Shown piece after piece: positions 34,125 through 46,589 of a stretch of 64,000 nt of DNA; position 1 is the first letter of the stretch, and each line of letters begins with the position of its first letter. Made by a program: the position numbers and the translations under genes. The notes beneath the pieces are model-generated. The model ran no database searches and had not been told where the DNA came from. It worked only from the letters and a program-made list of their open reading frames with translations. The stretch is from positions 1,955,331-2,019,330 of the forward strand of contig BFEA01000010.1 in assembly GCA_003427395.1 (NCBI GenBank), in the 5' to 3' direction. The DNA comes from Chara braunii. Lineage: Eukaryota > Streptophyta > Charophyceae > Charales > Characeae.

Positions 34125-35912
34125 CTACTGGCTGCTCCCTTTTGGGTTAGGAATGAGAGGGCACCATGCAATAATATGCCCTGCAGTGCCACACTTGAGA
34201 CACTTACGATTGTTCATTCGCTCTTGCCATTCTTTCCTGGTTAGGTTTATTTTCTCCCAAGGTCTCCCTACTGCAATGCCGGGATGCTCCGGGAAGGAGC
34301 GTGGTATCTTCTTCTTTCTATATTCGCCTGAGTTGGTGCCACCCTTATTGGCCACCATGACAGTGACGTCACCCTTTCCAGACTCACTGCCACCGTTTCC
34401 TACACCCTCGGCCTCATCGAGAGGTATCTTCTCAACTGTGTCTTCGATGACGAAGGTGTGGTCCTGTCGCTTTTGCTGCCACAGGACTCGCCTACCATTC
34501 CCATACCCACCAGACATACCACTTCGCACGACGGACTCATAGGTGTCCTTCACCCGTGTGGTCATCTGCTCCCTCTGGAGCGCGAGCTGATGAAACTGTT
34601 TGTAGTTATACTTACCGGATTTTGCCTCACCCACGAGTTGTCCATGGATGGGCTCGGGCAACGTGAGAGAGTAGATATACAAGACTTAGTTGTCCTGCAG
34701 GCTCAACCCTAATACCTACAACAAACGATCCACTTCGCAAGACAAAGATTTCACAGTAGTCCAACAGTTTGGGTTGATCGTTGTGAGTTCATCAAAAGCT
34801 TTGTCAACCACTGTTTTGTCAAGGAATATCTCTTTAATCTTTTGCAGAAATTCCCTGAGTATCATGGATTTGGCCCACTTTCCAATGTCTTCAAAGCCAA
34901 CAGCGTTAGCCTAAGACATTACCCATTCCTTGGCGACTTCGCCAAGGCAAAAGGTTGAAAACGCCACTTGGCTTTCAGCCTCAACAGGAGTAGTACTACA
35001 ATAGGTCTGTATTTCTGCTATCCACAATAGCAGATGTTCCCCTCGATTACCGTTGTACGTGAAAGGAGGTTTCATTTTCACATTTTATTTCTTGGGGCGT
35101 TCCCCTTCATCCTTCTTTGCAACTTCCTTCTTGGCGGGCTCTTTTTTCTTCGCCGGTTCTTCAAGTTCCTTCCAAGATGTCCCAGGTTTCTTCGGCGTCT
35201 TCTTGGCACCTTTCATTGCGTCTTGCATTAACTTCTCATGTTTTTTTTTCTCTTCTTTCCCATCTGTCTCCTCCTCATGCACCACCTTGTTCTTTCCTTT
35301 GACTAACCTCGTCATCGTCTGCAGTTCAGCGGTGACATTGTCAATCTTGATTTCCAAATGCGCAAGGTATGTCATCATATTTTGCAAAACTGCCGCCAAG
35401 TCAGTTTCTGAACCGTCTATATTTACATGAAACTTTTGTCTGATTTCTTCTACTTTCTTTGCATGTTCTTCTCTTTCTCTCTTTTGTCTTTAATAGTCTG
35501 CTTTCTTTTTCATTTCCACTTCCAATGCATTCTGAAGTTATCTAATGGTGTGGTCCATAATTTCTTCTTTCAGTTCTTTTTTATGTTCAGATGCTTCTGC
35601 CCTCACTTCTTCTTTGGCCTCTTCTCTTCCTGACATCTTCGCAAATTGTTCAGCAACAAAATGATCGAGTGCCATCCGCGCTCGATCAATTGTTTGTTGA
35701 ACTCTTCCGCTGATTTCCAACTTCTGGACAGCAGTTTCAACCTGTTTCAGTTCATCTTCTGCTGCTTGCAGATCGAACTGGCTGCGTACGTGTTGTCCAG
35801 CCTCGGGGCCAACTTCCTGCATCTCTTGCAGCAATGTGCGAAGACGGTTCAACATTTGCTGCTGTCGTTCTTCAATTTGGCCTTGGGTTCTTATTACCAC
35901 TTCTTCCTCATC
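34125..35912 (-). pseudogene. gag: Element F gag, broken, N-terminus split by the LINE
   Basis: On the minus strand the coiled-coil part is open from about 35910 to 35538 (DEEEVVIRTQGQIEERQQQM...). The Lys-rich linker lies at 35399-35085, the capsid-like part is in pieces at about 35080-34690, and the C-terminal part at 34682-34125 ends with the intact knuckle CLKCGTAGHIIAWC. The preceding few codons are found beyond the LINE, from 44147. Stops and frameshifts separate the blocks. Confidence 0.83.
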
Positions 35913-35932
35913 CGTCTTCACAAGAAAGGGCC

Positions 35933-38900
35933 ATGTTGCCAGGCGGACCAATCAATTTGAAAGGACAGATTACGTTGGAACAGCGGGGAGCCACTTCCCC
36001 AGCACTGGATCTGATCATGCGAGAAGTGGACGATGAGGTACTAACAGAGGAGGAAAGGATGTTGGAAAAGGATAAAAGGACAACACAAACATCTCAATCC
36101 TCTCAACCTTCTGCACAGGACCATAGGAAACCATCATGGGCACAGAAGGTGAGAGAGTCTCTTGAAGGCATATCTCTAACAATTAGGAGACCCCCTGTCA
36201 CTGATACAGGTCTGCCAGCAGAAGAACTCAAAGTTCCTCTGAGAAATCTATCGTCCGCTAGGGCTTATTTCCTTACACTCTTCCTTCTTCCCTCGGAGCA
36301 GAAGGTAGTAGACCAGGGAGGAAGGAAGATGCTGATGAAATCTTACCCTGCAGACAAGCTGGCACAAAGAGATGCAATCTACACTAAACATACGAGTAAC
36401 TGGATCTTTTATGATGACTGTGCATATAAATCAGTTAATGATAAAATCAAATGGATCTGTTAACATTTGGAATCTATAAAGGATGGGCCAAAAGCAGTTA
36501 AAGAATTTTTCCTCATTCAGTCAGTGACACCCACAGTCTTCACTGTACTAAGTCTGTTTGAACAAGATAAGAGTAAAATGGATGGGTGGAAAAAGTTACG
36601 ATGAGACCAATCAGATGTCCGTATCTACCCATGGATGCCGAAGAAGATAGGCCCTGAGGAAAAGAGAGATCAACTGATGAGGGATTATTATTGGGGGGAA
36701 TTGCGCCACATCCCGATAGAGGTTCAGACAACCTTCATCCATGACTTCGGTCAACACTACAAGATAGTGGACTTTATAGATCCACTACCGACATACGTGG
36801 CGAAAAGAGATGACTATGTGATGTTGGCACTGGACCTTCCCAAAGATCAGCCTTTCTCTCTCGATGATATCATTCCTTTCAAAATGGGGGGAAGGTTATA
36901 TCAAATCCATACAACACATAAATTCCGACCTTGGTGCTATGAATGCAAGTCCTACGGCCACCTCTCCACATAAGTGGCTTGCCCACAACATCCTCAACAG
37001 GCTGATGGAAAGGACGGTGCATTGAAGAGAGACCCACTCCGAGCTAACAGATGGTTACCTAGTATCCCGGGGTATGAGGGATGGGTATATGTGGATGAAA
37101 TATCACCTAGCGGCCAACCCGGTGGGTGGAATTGGGAGGGCAGAGGTGACCCTAGGAGGTCATCAAGACCACCTGTAGACTGGAAACCTCTTGTTCAGCA
37201 CACATCTGGACACAGTATCCGGTCACAGCAGCCCCCCCAAACAAAACCACAAACATCCCATGGAAATAAAAATGGGGGAGAAGGGAGTGGGAGCAAGAAC
37301 AAACAACCAAGTGAACCAGGTAAGGTAAAAAGAAATGGTATTCGCATCGGACCAAATGNTGGTGCCTATATACCAACTGGTAATCGGTTTACCCCATTGA
37401 GCATTGAGGGGGGANGNGAGGATNGAGGAAAAAANNAATCAAAAGGGNAGCAACCAACAAAATCTNCCCTNNACAAAAAATCGGATCAAGAAAAGGGACA
37501 CAGCAAAGGCAAAGAGAAAATTGGGGACCTGGAAGCTCCTCTGGGTGCACCTTTGGACCAACCAAATGCAGAGCCAGATCTGGAACCTATGGACATCGAC
37601 CCACTGAAGGAGATCTTTGATCCACAACCAATGGAAATAGAACCAGTCTCGGGCGTTCCCCCTCCCCCAGAAAGGAGCACAAACTCGGATTCTGAGCAAA
37701 CACGTACAAAAGAAAGTGCTGCATACCTCAAGAATGTGGCAGAATGGCTACTCGAAAGTCTCAAGTTAAAGTTCCAAGGCCGTTCAGAGGAATTATGGGA
37801 TGCCACATATGTGCAGCTGGTCTCTCTATTAGAGACAAGTCCAAGTCTCCGAACAGCATTGGATCAAGGTCTACCACGGGAAGTAAGTTGGCAACAGATG
37901 TGTCACCGTTTGCTGCCCATAGTGTCAGTTAGATTCCAACCCCCCAGAGATCAGGCTCAGACAGAGTTGGACAACACGCAAGCCTCAGGCTCAATTGTTC
38001 CACTGGGGAATGCTCAGCAAATCCCAGATCTGGGAGAGAGCGATACCATCTCAATAGTAACAAACCTGGGGTCACAAGAAACTGGGTCATGTTTTGCAGA
38101 ACAGGGATCTCAGAGTGCACAGACAGAGAATCANCACACACAACAAACTGACNATGAGCATGTCCAAGGAGACCTGGGANTTGATGATGGGATAGAAGAC
38201 TCAAATGAGGGCAAGAGGATAGGGGAAGGGGATGAGGATCTGATCGGGGATCTTACAGAAGAAGATGGACCTCCACGTTGTGTAAGCAGAAGTAAGACAA
38301 CCCATCAGCTCAAACAAGTGATATCTGAACTAACGGGGGAAAGTAAGTTTTTATTGCTTACCCAATATTGCTTACCCAATCGGTAGAGATCACAAGTAAT
38401 GAGCAGCAAGAGTTAGCAATAGAAGAGGGGTTGCAGACAACGGAAACAGAAGAAAAAGAAGAGCCCCCATCTGACCTGCCAGATGGGGTTATCTCAGAAG
38501 GAATAGAGGAACACAAGCAGACAATACTTTATGAGAAGCTTCCCGAAAAACCCCCTATCCCCCTAGCAAGTCAACCCAAAGAAGAGAAAAAAATCAATGC
38601 TCTAACAAAACCCGTGCAGCCGCAGCACTCTCTTCCTCCCATATATCCTTTGAAGGGTGCGCTGATTAGCAAGAGACAAAAGCTACGTTTGCTGGTGGCA
38701 GGAGGGCATGTGGATCTTGCCCTATCTAAACTTGGTGTGCTAATCCTACCAGTCAGATTGAAAGGAGGTGTTTGGGAGGTAGGTTTGTCAGAACTAACAT
38801 GTTCAAATCATGGAGAGGTAACAGTACATGGAGCCCCAGTAGACCCGCTCTCATCCCTGCTTGGTAAGATGTCAGGGGAAGAACGTTTCAAAGCTGAAAT

Positions 38901-39198
38901 TATTAAAATTATTCAAATGCAACTCCCGCCTGGGGGTACTGCTGTGCTCATCCTATCCTCTGACGCTCATAGGATATCAACTAAGAATGTGTTCCTTAGA
39001 TACGAGCACTCACGAGTAGTTAACTTACGGTGGTTCACTCAAGACACGCTAACAGAGCTCCAACAAATGAAGGTCAAGGCCGGTGACTTCTGGACAGAAG
39101 TTGATTCCACGATTCTGCTCTCCCGCCTTATAAAGAATGGTCAGAGCCTACTTGGCCAAGGTGGTAAGCTGGACTCAGGTCATTGGTTGACCTTGTAA
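35933..39198 (+). pseudogene. LINE ORF1 (nucleic-acid-binding protein), broken
   Basis: ATG at 35933 starts an RNA-binding ORF1. The frame continues to 38386 but is cut by stops at 36461-36463, about 36602 and 36971-36973. WCYECKSYGH near 36935-36965 is the first half of a CCHC knuckle, as in plant L1 ORF1 proteins. After it comes a long hydrophilic Pro/Gln/Ser/Glu-rich region. At 38352-38379 a 14-bp tandem duplication shifts the frame; the other frame runs from about 38368 to 39198. That stretch (LRLLVAGGHVDLALSKLG, GTAVLILSSDAHRIS, RVVNLRWFTQDT) I do not recognise. Isolated Ns occur at 37359-37475 and 38134-38180. Confidence 0.75.
38352..38379 (+). repeat. 14-bp tandem duplication in LINE ORF1
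   Basis: TATTGCTTACCCAA occurs twice head to tail. Because 14 is not a multiple of 3 it explains the frame change seen here. Confidence 0.9.
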
Positions 39199-39299
39199 GC
39201 CATTCCACACATAAGTGATTGATTGAGTAATGTTAATTATGGAGGGTCCAAATGTGTTAGAAGTGCTATACAATAGGAATAAAGACTGAAAACTCCTAA

Positions 39300-42200
39300 A
39301 AAGAGCTACAGATCTAGACCTTCGATCACTTAATGTAAATGGTCTAGCATCGGCCAAACAACAAAAAAGGCAAGCGATTTAAGACCAACTAAGAGGAGTG
39401 GAAGGTAAGGAACGGCCTGACGCCATCTGTGTTCAGGAAACACACTTAATGGATAACGCAGATCACAATCACACCCACAAACAGATTTGGCCCCATCAGG
39501 CCTTCAGAGCACACGTGCCTAGACCAGGGAGCGCAGGAGTAGCAATATGGCTTCCCCCTGACTCAAGGATTAACCCCCTCTATTGGGAAGCAGATAAGGA
39601 AGAAGGAAGATGAGTATTTCTCCTAGCTATGCTGGAAATTGAAGTAGTGACAATCTTGTGTGTATACGGTCCCAATGAGATAGGAGAAAGAGGCCGCTTC
39701 TTTGAATCCCTAAAGAGTCGCCTTCCCGCCGGTATTCCAGTAGTGATGGCAGGAGACTTCAATGCAGCACCAAATAGACANATGGACCGTTGNCAGCTCC
39801 CCTCCCCCTGTCCACAATACATGGAGAGGGACNAGCAAATAATTGAAGGACTATGCCAGTCGCTCAATCTTTTTGATGCTTACAGACGTCTTTTCCCTAC
39901 AAAACGCAAGTTCACATGTTTCAGGAAAAGCCTAACGAGTAAAGCATCAAAATCTCGCATAGATCTCATACTTTTATCAGAGGAACTAGAAGGTGCCCTT
40001 CAGATAGCACAGATCTTCCCTCGAAGTGTTTTCCCTGACCTTGATCATGCTATGACAACAGTATTGCTTTCTTTTAGAAAAAAGCCGGATCAAGGTAAAG
40101 GTTTCTATAAATTAAATACTTCCCTATTGCGCATCAATCGTTTTAAATTATACTTACAAGATGTTTGGTCCTTCTGGAGAGAGCAGAATGAAAAAATTAA
40201 GGATGATACAAGGTGGTTCAACAACGGTCTGATATTTCTGGGACGTAAATGCAATGAATACTCAAAATTGCTGGCAGAGCAACGTTATCTAGAGGAAATA
40301 GATCTGCAAAAACAACTTCATCAACTTCAAAAACAAGAAGAATTCTAGTAAATGAACCTCATCTAACGGAGATCACCAAGAGAATTAGCGACGCAGAGGC
40401 CAAACTATTAAAGTACATGGAATACCGGTGGCAAGGGATCAGAATTAGAGGTAAGTTAAAGGGACATAACATAGAGGGGATGATGGATGCGAGATTTTTT
40501 GCCACGGCAAAGGTCAAAACTGGAAGAACCATCATTGAAGCCTTTACGGACCTCCAAGGAAACCAACATTCTCTAGTCACATCTACAGCGGCATGTACAA
40601 AAATAGCAAGAGATTTCTATAAGACCCTCTTTACATCTGATTGTAAACAACAACTGCGGGAACAGAGAGTAAAAGAGATAGAAGATTTTCTTGAACCACT
40701 TACGAAAGCCTTAACAGACCAGCAGAAAAAAATGCTAGAAAACCCCCTCACAAAGGAGGAAATATGGTTTGCACTTATGTTGATGGAGGAGGAAAAAACT
40801 CCAGGTATCGATAGTCTTCCCAAAGAATTCTGGGAAGTCATGTAGGATTTCCTAGCTCAGGATCTTATGGATTTCTATCATGCAGTTTGGACCTCAGGCA
40901 CAATGGGGGAAATAGTTGGACAAGGGGTACTAACTCTATTATACAAAAAGGGGGACAAGACAAACATCCGTAATTACAGACCGATCACTCTTCTTACAGT
41001 AGTTTACAAGGTGGCCGCTAAAGCTCTTGCAAACCGGGTACTGAAAGTCACTACTGACATCATTCATCCTACTCAAACGGGTTTCATTGAAGGAAGAAAT
41101 ATTCAAGATAATATTATACTAGTAAATGAGTTAGTCAAACTCTCTAGACAATCTAAGCACAATGCGACCTTTATTTTCATAGATTTTGAAAAAGCCTATG
41201 ATCACATTGACTGTTTTTTTTTAGATAAATGTCTAGAAAAGTTCAATTTCGGTCCTTGCTTCAGACGATGGATCCAGATTCTACATTCGAATGCTACAAC
41301 GAGGGTAATGATAAATGGGAATCTGGCTCCACCCATTGAGTTGGAACGTTCTGTGAGACAGGGAGATCCTATCGCCCCCTTTCTTTTTGTCATAATGATG
41401 GAAGCCTTAGCGGTCAATCTAAGATGTAATAGAGACATTAAGCGTATTCAAACCAGCTATATCCCAGAAGAGGCTATACCGGTTTGTTCCTTGTTTGCAG
41501 ATGATCTATCCTTGATGGTGGAAGCCTCATACGATAACTTGCTAGCAATCAAAAGACTGATGGATAAATTCTGCTCCCTCTCTAATATGAAAATCAATTG
41601 GGGAACAAAAACACAAGGGTGGTGGATACACCATCAGGGAGTAAGACCTCCAGAATACCCAAATATCAGTTGGTTGACAGCAGAAACCCCAATTAGAGTT
41701 TTGGGTATCTCACTCTCAGCAACGGGTAAACCAACAGGGAATAATGAATGGATATCTAAACCAGCTCTGGCAAAACTTGAACTGTGGAAGGATAAAAGCA
41801 CCTCTATTATAGGACGCTCGCTGGTCATAAATAATGTTATTCTGGCTTCCCTCTGGTATAAGTCTGCAATATGGGCTATGGACAAATCAGCGCTTAAACC
41901 TTTTAAAAAACAAATAACAGGCTACCTATGGAGAGGAAATCATGATTTCAAAAATGTCATAAGTAGAGTTGCCTGGCAAAGAGTAATTCAGCCTAAAGCA
42001 AGGGGAGGGTTAGGAATCTTAGATCCCTCCACCCAGATCATGGCACTCTCAATTCAATGGGTTAAACGACTACTTTTTGACCAAGAGACTCCTTGGTTAG
42101 CCCTAGCTAAAGAACAAATTGCAAGACTGGTACCTGAAGTTCCAGAAGGGACAGAGCCCTTGATGTGGCTAGAAAACCGTTACTGGTCCATTCCAAGAGG

Positions 42201-43848
42201 TGGAGCACAACCCCCAAATCAGTCAGTGAAACCTCATCGTCAGGCCACAAGAATGAACATTAAAAATGACTCTTTTTGGCCAGACCTTCTCAAGACTTGG
42301 CGCAAACTACCCTTACCAGATAAAATCTCTCCAAACCGTTGGGAAGAGGTCTGTCAACAACCTCTCTTTAATAACAGGTGGCTGACTGACTCACAAGAAA
42401 GGATGTTTCATTGTATGGATTCCCCATGGAGGGGCTGGGTTAAAAATGGGATCCTAAGGATTGGGGATATCTGGAACTCAGAAACTCGAGACTGGTACTC
42501 TCTCTCAGATCTCTTGTCTTGTTTGCGTTATTGCAGGAACACAGAAAGAGCACTAGAAACAATCATTGATACTGTCCCGATAGAATGGATAAGGATTCTC
42601 AGAAAAGGACCCCAACTCAAAGAAAGTGATTGGGTGGGCATCCAAGGAAACCCCCAACAAATAGGAAATGTGGTAATAGTGAATGACGAGAGATCAGTTT
42701 TACTCTCCTTGTTCTCAATCGATCAGAAAAATCGAATAAAGGAAAGTCATACTAAGGAAACCAAGTGNGTNAACGCCNATNAAGTATTCANGATCAGAGT
42801 TTTGAGNGATAAAGACCGCTGGNTTGTTTTCAAACCATTATGTGCAATACAAAATTTGGCTATAGACCNAATATCTTGNTCATGGACNGTTCCTCTGGGG
42901 AAACGTAGCAAGTCTACTCGTAATATCCACTCCCTGACAGTCAGATCAACTTACCGTTTGTTGAGACCAAGATTGGATCTAAAGGATCGAGTGAAAGCCA
43001 GATGGATGGAACATCTGAATGTAAGCAGGGAGGATATAAGACATATTAAGTGGGTCAAAACTATTAAGATAATGCCGACCAAAATTGCCTCTTTACAGTG
43101 GCAAATTGACCATCGCTGTCTTCCCACGAATGATTGGCTAATAGAGAGGACCTCCTTGGAAGAGAAAGGCATTGCCTTAACTTGGTGTAAACTATGCTCC
43201 TCTGCATTCCCATCAAAGACCATTCCGGAAACCATTGAGCACATCTTCCTTCAATGCCCAGGTGCAGTCTGGCTATGGCGATGGTGGGATAGAATTTGGA
43301 GTTTCCTAGATACCTCACTGACGTGGCCGTGGGACTGGAGGGCCCTGTTATGCGAGACGTGGTCTCCAGAGGAACTAGATGAATTCTCTCATAATCTATT
43401 TATAACCGGCAGAAGAGTTGTCCTATGGGCCCTTTGGCAACGTCGCTGCACATTTGAGATGGAGGGAGCAAGGCTGGATGGCCCAGAGTTTATTGAGGCA
43501 ATCAAGTTACAGGTGCAAACTGTTATTACTGCTCAATGGGACAAAATAAAAGAAAAAATCAAATTACTGTCAAACAAAAAAGAAATCCAACATCATATTC
43601 AACTATTCAGTGGCGCTTGGCTAGGGGGGGCTCAAGGTGGTAAGATTGGGAGGATCAAAGAGAGTGGGGTCAAAAGAGAAGATACAGAAGGGCAAAAGAA
43701 GGAAGTCCAAAGAGACTACAGCCTGTCTTTCCATGATTGGACAAACGTGGACCCAACAGTACCCCTTCGCCCGCTTTCAGAGTTCCCTGATCCTTTCCCC
43801 CCATCCTCACTATCCCTGGTCCCCATGAGTTGGTTTGGCTGCATATGA
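39300..43848 (+). pseudogene. LINE ORF2: endonuclease-reverse transcriptase, four lesions
   Basis: APE-type endonuclease at about 39320-40080 shows SLNVNGL, VQETHL, VYGPNE, GDFNAAPN, SRIDLILLS and a final DLDHAMTT. Reverse transcriptase at about 40920-41900 shows YRPITLL, QTGFIEGRNI, IDFEKAYDHI, VRQGDPIAPFLF and an intact FADDLSLM. A C-terminal CKLC ... EHIFLQC zinc motif (about 43190-43260) matches the plant L1 zf-RVT arrangement. Lesions are stops at about 39378, 39611-39613 and 40843-40845 and a frame change near 40345. The part from 40867 to 43848 is one open frame of 993 codons. It would nick target DNA and prime reverse transcription from it. Confidence 0.9.
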
Positions 43849-44046
43849 GGAGGAATTGGCTTTGGTATTCTGCAATCAGCTAGGTGATACTCTGTTCTGG
43901 CGGCCATTCAAGGCTGAAGAGGCTGATCTTTCATGATTCGCAAATTCTCAGTTTCTCCAATTTCTTAAAAAAGACGATGTATAAGGGACGCTGGACCCGG
44001 TTTCCAGCAGGTGCAGCTCCCCACCAATAGAATGGAGCCAACAGGT

Positions 44047-44091
44047 GGTCTGCTAGGGGTGGGGAAGTATTTCACCATCCCTAGCAGAACC
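44047..44091 (+). promoter_or_regulatory. Stem-loop near the LINE 3' end
   Basis: GGTCTGCTAGGG pairs with CCCTAGCAGAACC (one bulged A) around a loop of about 15 nt, 20 nt before the poly(A). Some LINEs need a 3' stem-loop for recognition by their RT; that role here is inference. Confidence 0.6.
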
Positions 44092-44146
44092 AGCTGGGTT
44101 TAAATAAATTAAAAAAAAAAAAAAAAAAAAAAACTTCTTCCTCATC

Positions 44147-45262
44147 ATGAAACAGCGTGATGGAAATGGGGTAGAAGAGATAGGGGATGAAGCGGGTCAA
44201 GATGGACGCAGGCAGAGAGTTCCACACAAAAGCCATCACAAAAGCCATTATGTCCAATGAGTTCGCCGCACAATAAACTTAAATAAAGACAACAACCAAT
44301 TCCACGGCCTCACTTAAATTTTTAAATTTTATATATTTCTCATTTTGCTGTTTATCTGTGTGATGATGTTCTATCTAAGAGTGTACAGGTTCCGTAGCCA
44401 CGACCTTTGTGATCAAGCCAACAACACAATTGGTGAGTAGCAGACATTCACAGAACAACCCACAGTGAGTAGAGTCAGCCGACAAAACAACAATCAATCA
44501 AGATGCCAGTAGCTCATCCTCTTCGACTGTCCTTCTGCGAATGCCAGTGCAGCCAGGCACAAGGGCCGATGAGTGGCACTACAGCCTTTCCGTGATGCTG
44601 TACCGCCCGCCAGCACACACAAGTGCGAGTATCAATCTCTCACCAATGGCAGTGCACAATTCATGCCACACCCCTGGTATGCCAACGCAGCACCTCCACG
44701 GAGTTTGCCACATCAACGTCAATGGCCAGCAAGGCCTGCAAGTGTGGTGCCACGTCAGCGATGTACCATCCGCCAGCTCATTTGCCACTGGTGTGCCATG
44801 CCAGATCGAAGATCTGCTGGAGTATGGAGCGCCACATCAGCAGGTAGGTCGCAACACAGGTACGTGCCACATCAGACAATACCCTGCCAACCACTGGATG
44901 CCACATCAGCACCCTCGCGCCTTGCCACGTAGGCAGCGCTCCAATGCCACGTCAGCGGTCCCTTTCTCCCACTCTCTCTCTCTCTTTCTCCCGATCGTCC
45001 AGCGCCACATCAACGCCGGAGCCAACGATGCTCTCGCCGGCAGCCGATTGCCACGTCAGCAACAAAGCACCATGTCAGCAATGTCACCGTCTTCAAGTCC
45101 TTGTCATCTTCTTCAGCGGGTAGGTGCGCGCGCGCGCATCAATGTCTAGATCGGGATTATAATCACGTGCATCTATAGAAGTGATTCAGTTATCGCGAGG
45201 CACCTCCCTTACTTACCTGACGCATCAGAACGCGCAACAGCAGATCGCAACGAAGAAGGTAC
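44147..45262 (-). promoter_or_regulatory. Element F leader with CCACGTCA (TGACGTGG) array
   Basis: On the minus strand this is the leader between PBS and gag. CCACGTCA occurs exactly at 44750, 44948 and 45051. Near matches (CCACATCA, CCATGTCA) lie near 44708, 44828, 44868, 44908, 45005 and 45070. In element orientation this is the same motif and place as in A. A short (GC)n run lies near 45127. No gene is visible. Confidence 0.6.
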
Positions 45263-45274
45263 GCTCCGATACCA
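45263..45274 (-). promoter_or_regulatory. Element F primer-binding site
   Basis: GCTCCGATACCA on the plus strand is TGGTATCGGAGC on the minus strand, 3 nt from the LTR end and identical to the PBS of A. Confidence 0.85.
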
Positions 45275-45277
45275 AAT

Positions 45278-46329
45278 TGTAATGAACCCAGTCTGGAGGA
45301 AACTCGTCAAGTGTTGAAATACAAGATAACTCAATGCTGATAAATGTTCCCAATGATCGTGAAATGTGATCTGTGATACAATGTCTCGTAACCAGAGGAC
45401 GAAGGAGTAGAGGAGGAGGTTAGACTTAGGAGGTGGAAGAGAAAGTATCCATCAATGTCCACGTAGATAGAAAACCCTCAATCCCCACTCCTTCTTTGGG
45501 CATCTCCGGCCCTCCACGTCATCAAACAGTGTCCCAGAAATGAGCCTGACGAGATCTGATCACAACGAAGTGCCACGTAGGCATGGTTCTCCCATGAAGA
45601 CGTCTCTGCAGCACATAGTGTCGACAACAACAACTGGTAAGTCCCCTCCCTCTCTCAATCAATCCCACAGATCCCGATCTCCCTCCTTGTCGCATCTCAA
45701 TCAGTATCGAAGACAGTGTGGCATGCGCCACGTCAGCAATGTAGAAGACAGTGTGGCAAATGCGACGTCAGCAAGCATGAAGACAGTTGGCGCCAGGAGC
45801 AGAGAGGCGCCAGCACGTGAATGCAGCAGTCTCGCGTCGTCGTCGCACAATGCCAGCGTAGAGCCAGTGCCTCGCCAGCGTCAAGCCAGCGTCTAGCCAG
45901 CGTCAAGCCAACAGCAAGTCAGCAAGGCAAGACTAAATGTTGACTCCCAGGGGCTGGGTCAATAAGTAGTGTTGACGGCGTTGACCAGCCTCTGGTCTCT
46001 CACCCACGGAGGCTCAGATTGACTCACAGTCGACGCCCTGAATCTCGTACAGTTGCAGACTTCCACTTGGACAGAATGCTGTCTGGATACCTGCGCACAA
46101 CCAAGTGTGTGTCTGATCAGTGGCCTGGACTGGGTCGGTGTAGACTTTGACTCATGGGCCTCAATATTCCGACAGGCAATTGGCTTCGGTCAACTGTCGG
46201 GCGCAGGGCCTCTGAAGCCACATTTCACAGGTTTGTTGCCCTTAGTAGGATGTAGGGCCTGAGGGCCATGTTGTGGCCTGCAGGTGGCCCTTAGACAACG
46301 ACATAGGCATATTTGAGCGGGTTATTGCA
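45278..46329 (-). repeat. Element F 5' LTR
   Basis: On the minus strand it runs TGCAATAACCCGCTC ... GGGTTCATTACA. It is the partner of 28797-29818. Confidence 0.92.
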
Positions 46330-46428
46330 GGCCACTAGGCAGTCGGGCAGAAGGGCACACATGGGCACAATGTGGTGTGAGGGAGCTGCTGGGAAGAGGG
46401 TGCAGGGCAGCCATCGCCAGGCTGGCTG
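46330..46428 (+). repeat. Element B2 5' LTR, second segment
   Basis: It starts with the GGCC duplication of F. GTGCAGGGCAGCCATCGCCAGGC corresponds to the B LTR near 16223-16263. It ends at CTGGCTGC, where the hAT-like element is inserted. Confidence 0.7.
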
Positions 46429-46569
46429 CCAGGGTTGTCGAGCCCCGGCCCCGGGGCCCCGGCGGGGGTCGGCACCCCTGGCCCCGACAAAAAAAGGGTA
46501 AAAAAAAAAAAAGAAAAAAAAAAAAAAAAAACAAGGGGGTGCGCAGCCACAGCCTGCACCCCCTGGGCC

Positions 46570-46589
46570 AAACTGCAATATTGCAGTTT
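46570..46589. repeat. Perfect 20-bp palindrome
   Basis: AAACTGCAATATTGCAGTTT lies within nearly symmetrical GGGCC flanks inside the hAT-like element. Confidence 0.85.

Larger units (their letters stand above)
35913..44132 (+). mobile_element. L1-type LINE, full length with target duplication and poly(A)
   Basis: A 14-bp direct repeat ACTTCTTCCTCATC (35899-35912 and 44133-44146) brackets the element, which ends in about 22 A residues (44111-44132). ORF1 has a knuckle-like region, ORF2 has endonuclease and reverse transcriptase, and a stem-loop lies just before the tail. It lies in the start of F gag, on the opposite strand to F. It carries isolated Ns in several clusters. Confidence 0.95.
28797..46329 (-). 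mobile_element. Element F: minus-strand Ty3/gypsy element of the A/C family, with nested insertions
   Basis: The 5' LTR is 45278-46329 and the 3' LTR 28797-29818 on the minus strand, with the PBS at 45274-45263. Target duplication GGCC lies at 28793-28796 and 46330-46333. It holds gag and pol remnants (about 29832-35912 plus a short N-terminal part beyond the LINE), a foldback element at about 30337-31450 and a complete LINE at 35913-44132. Removing these leaves an element of roughly 8 kb, similar to A. Confidence 0.9.
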
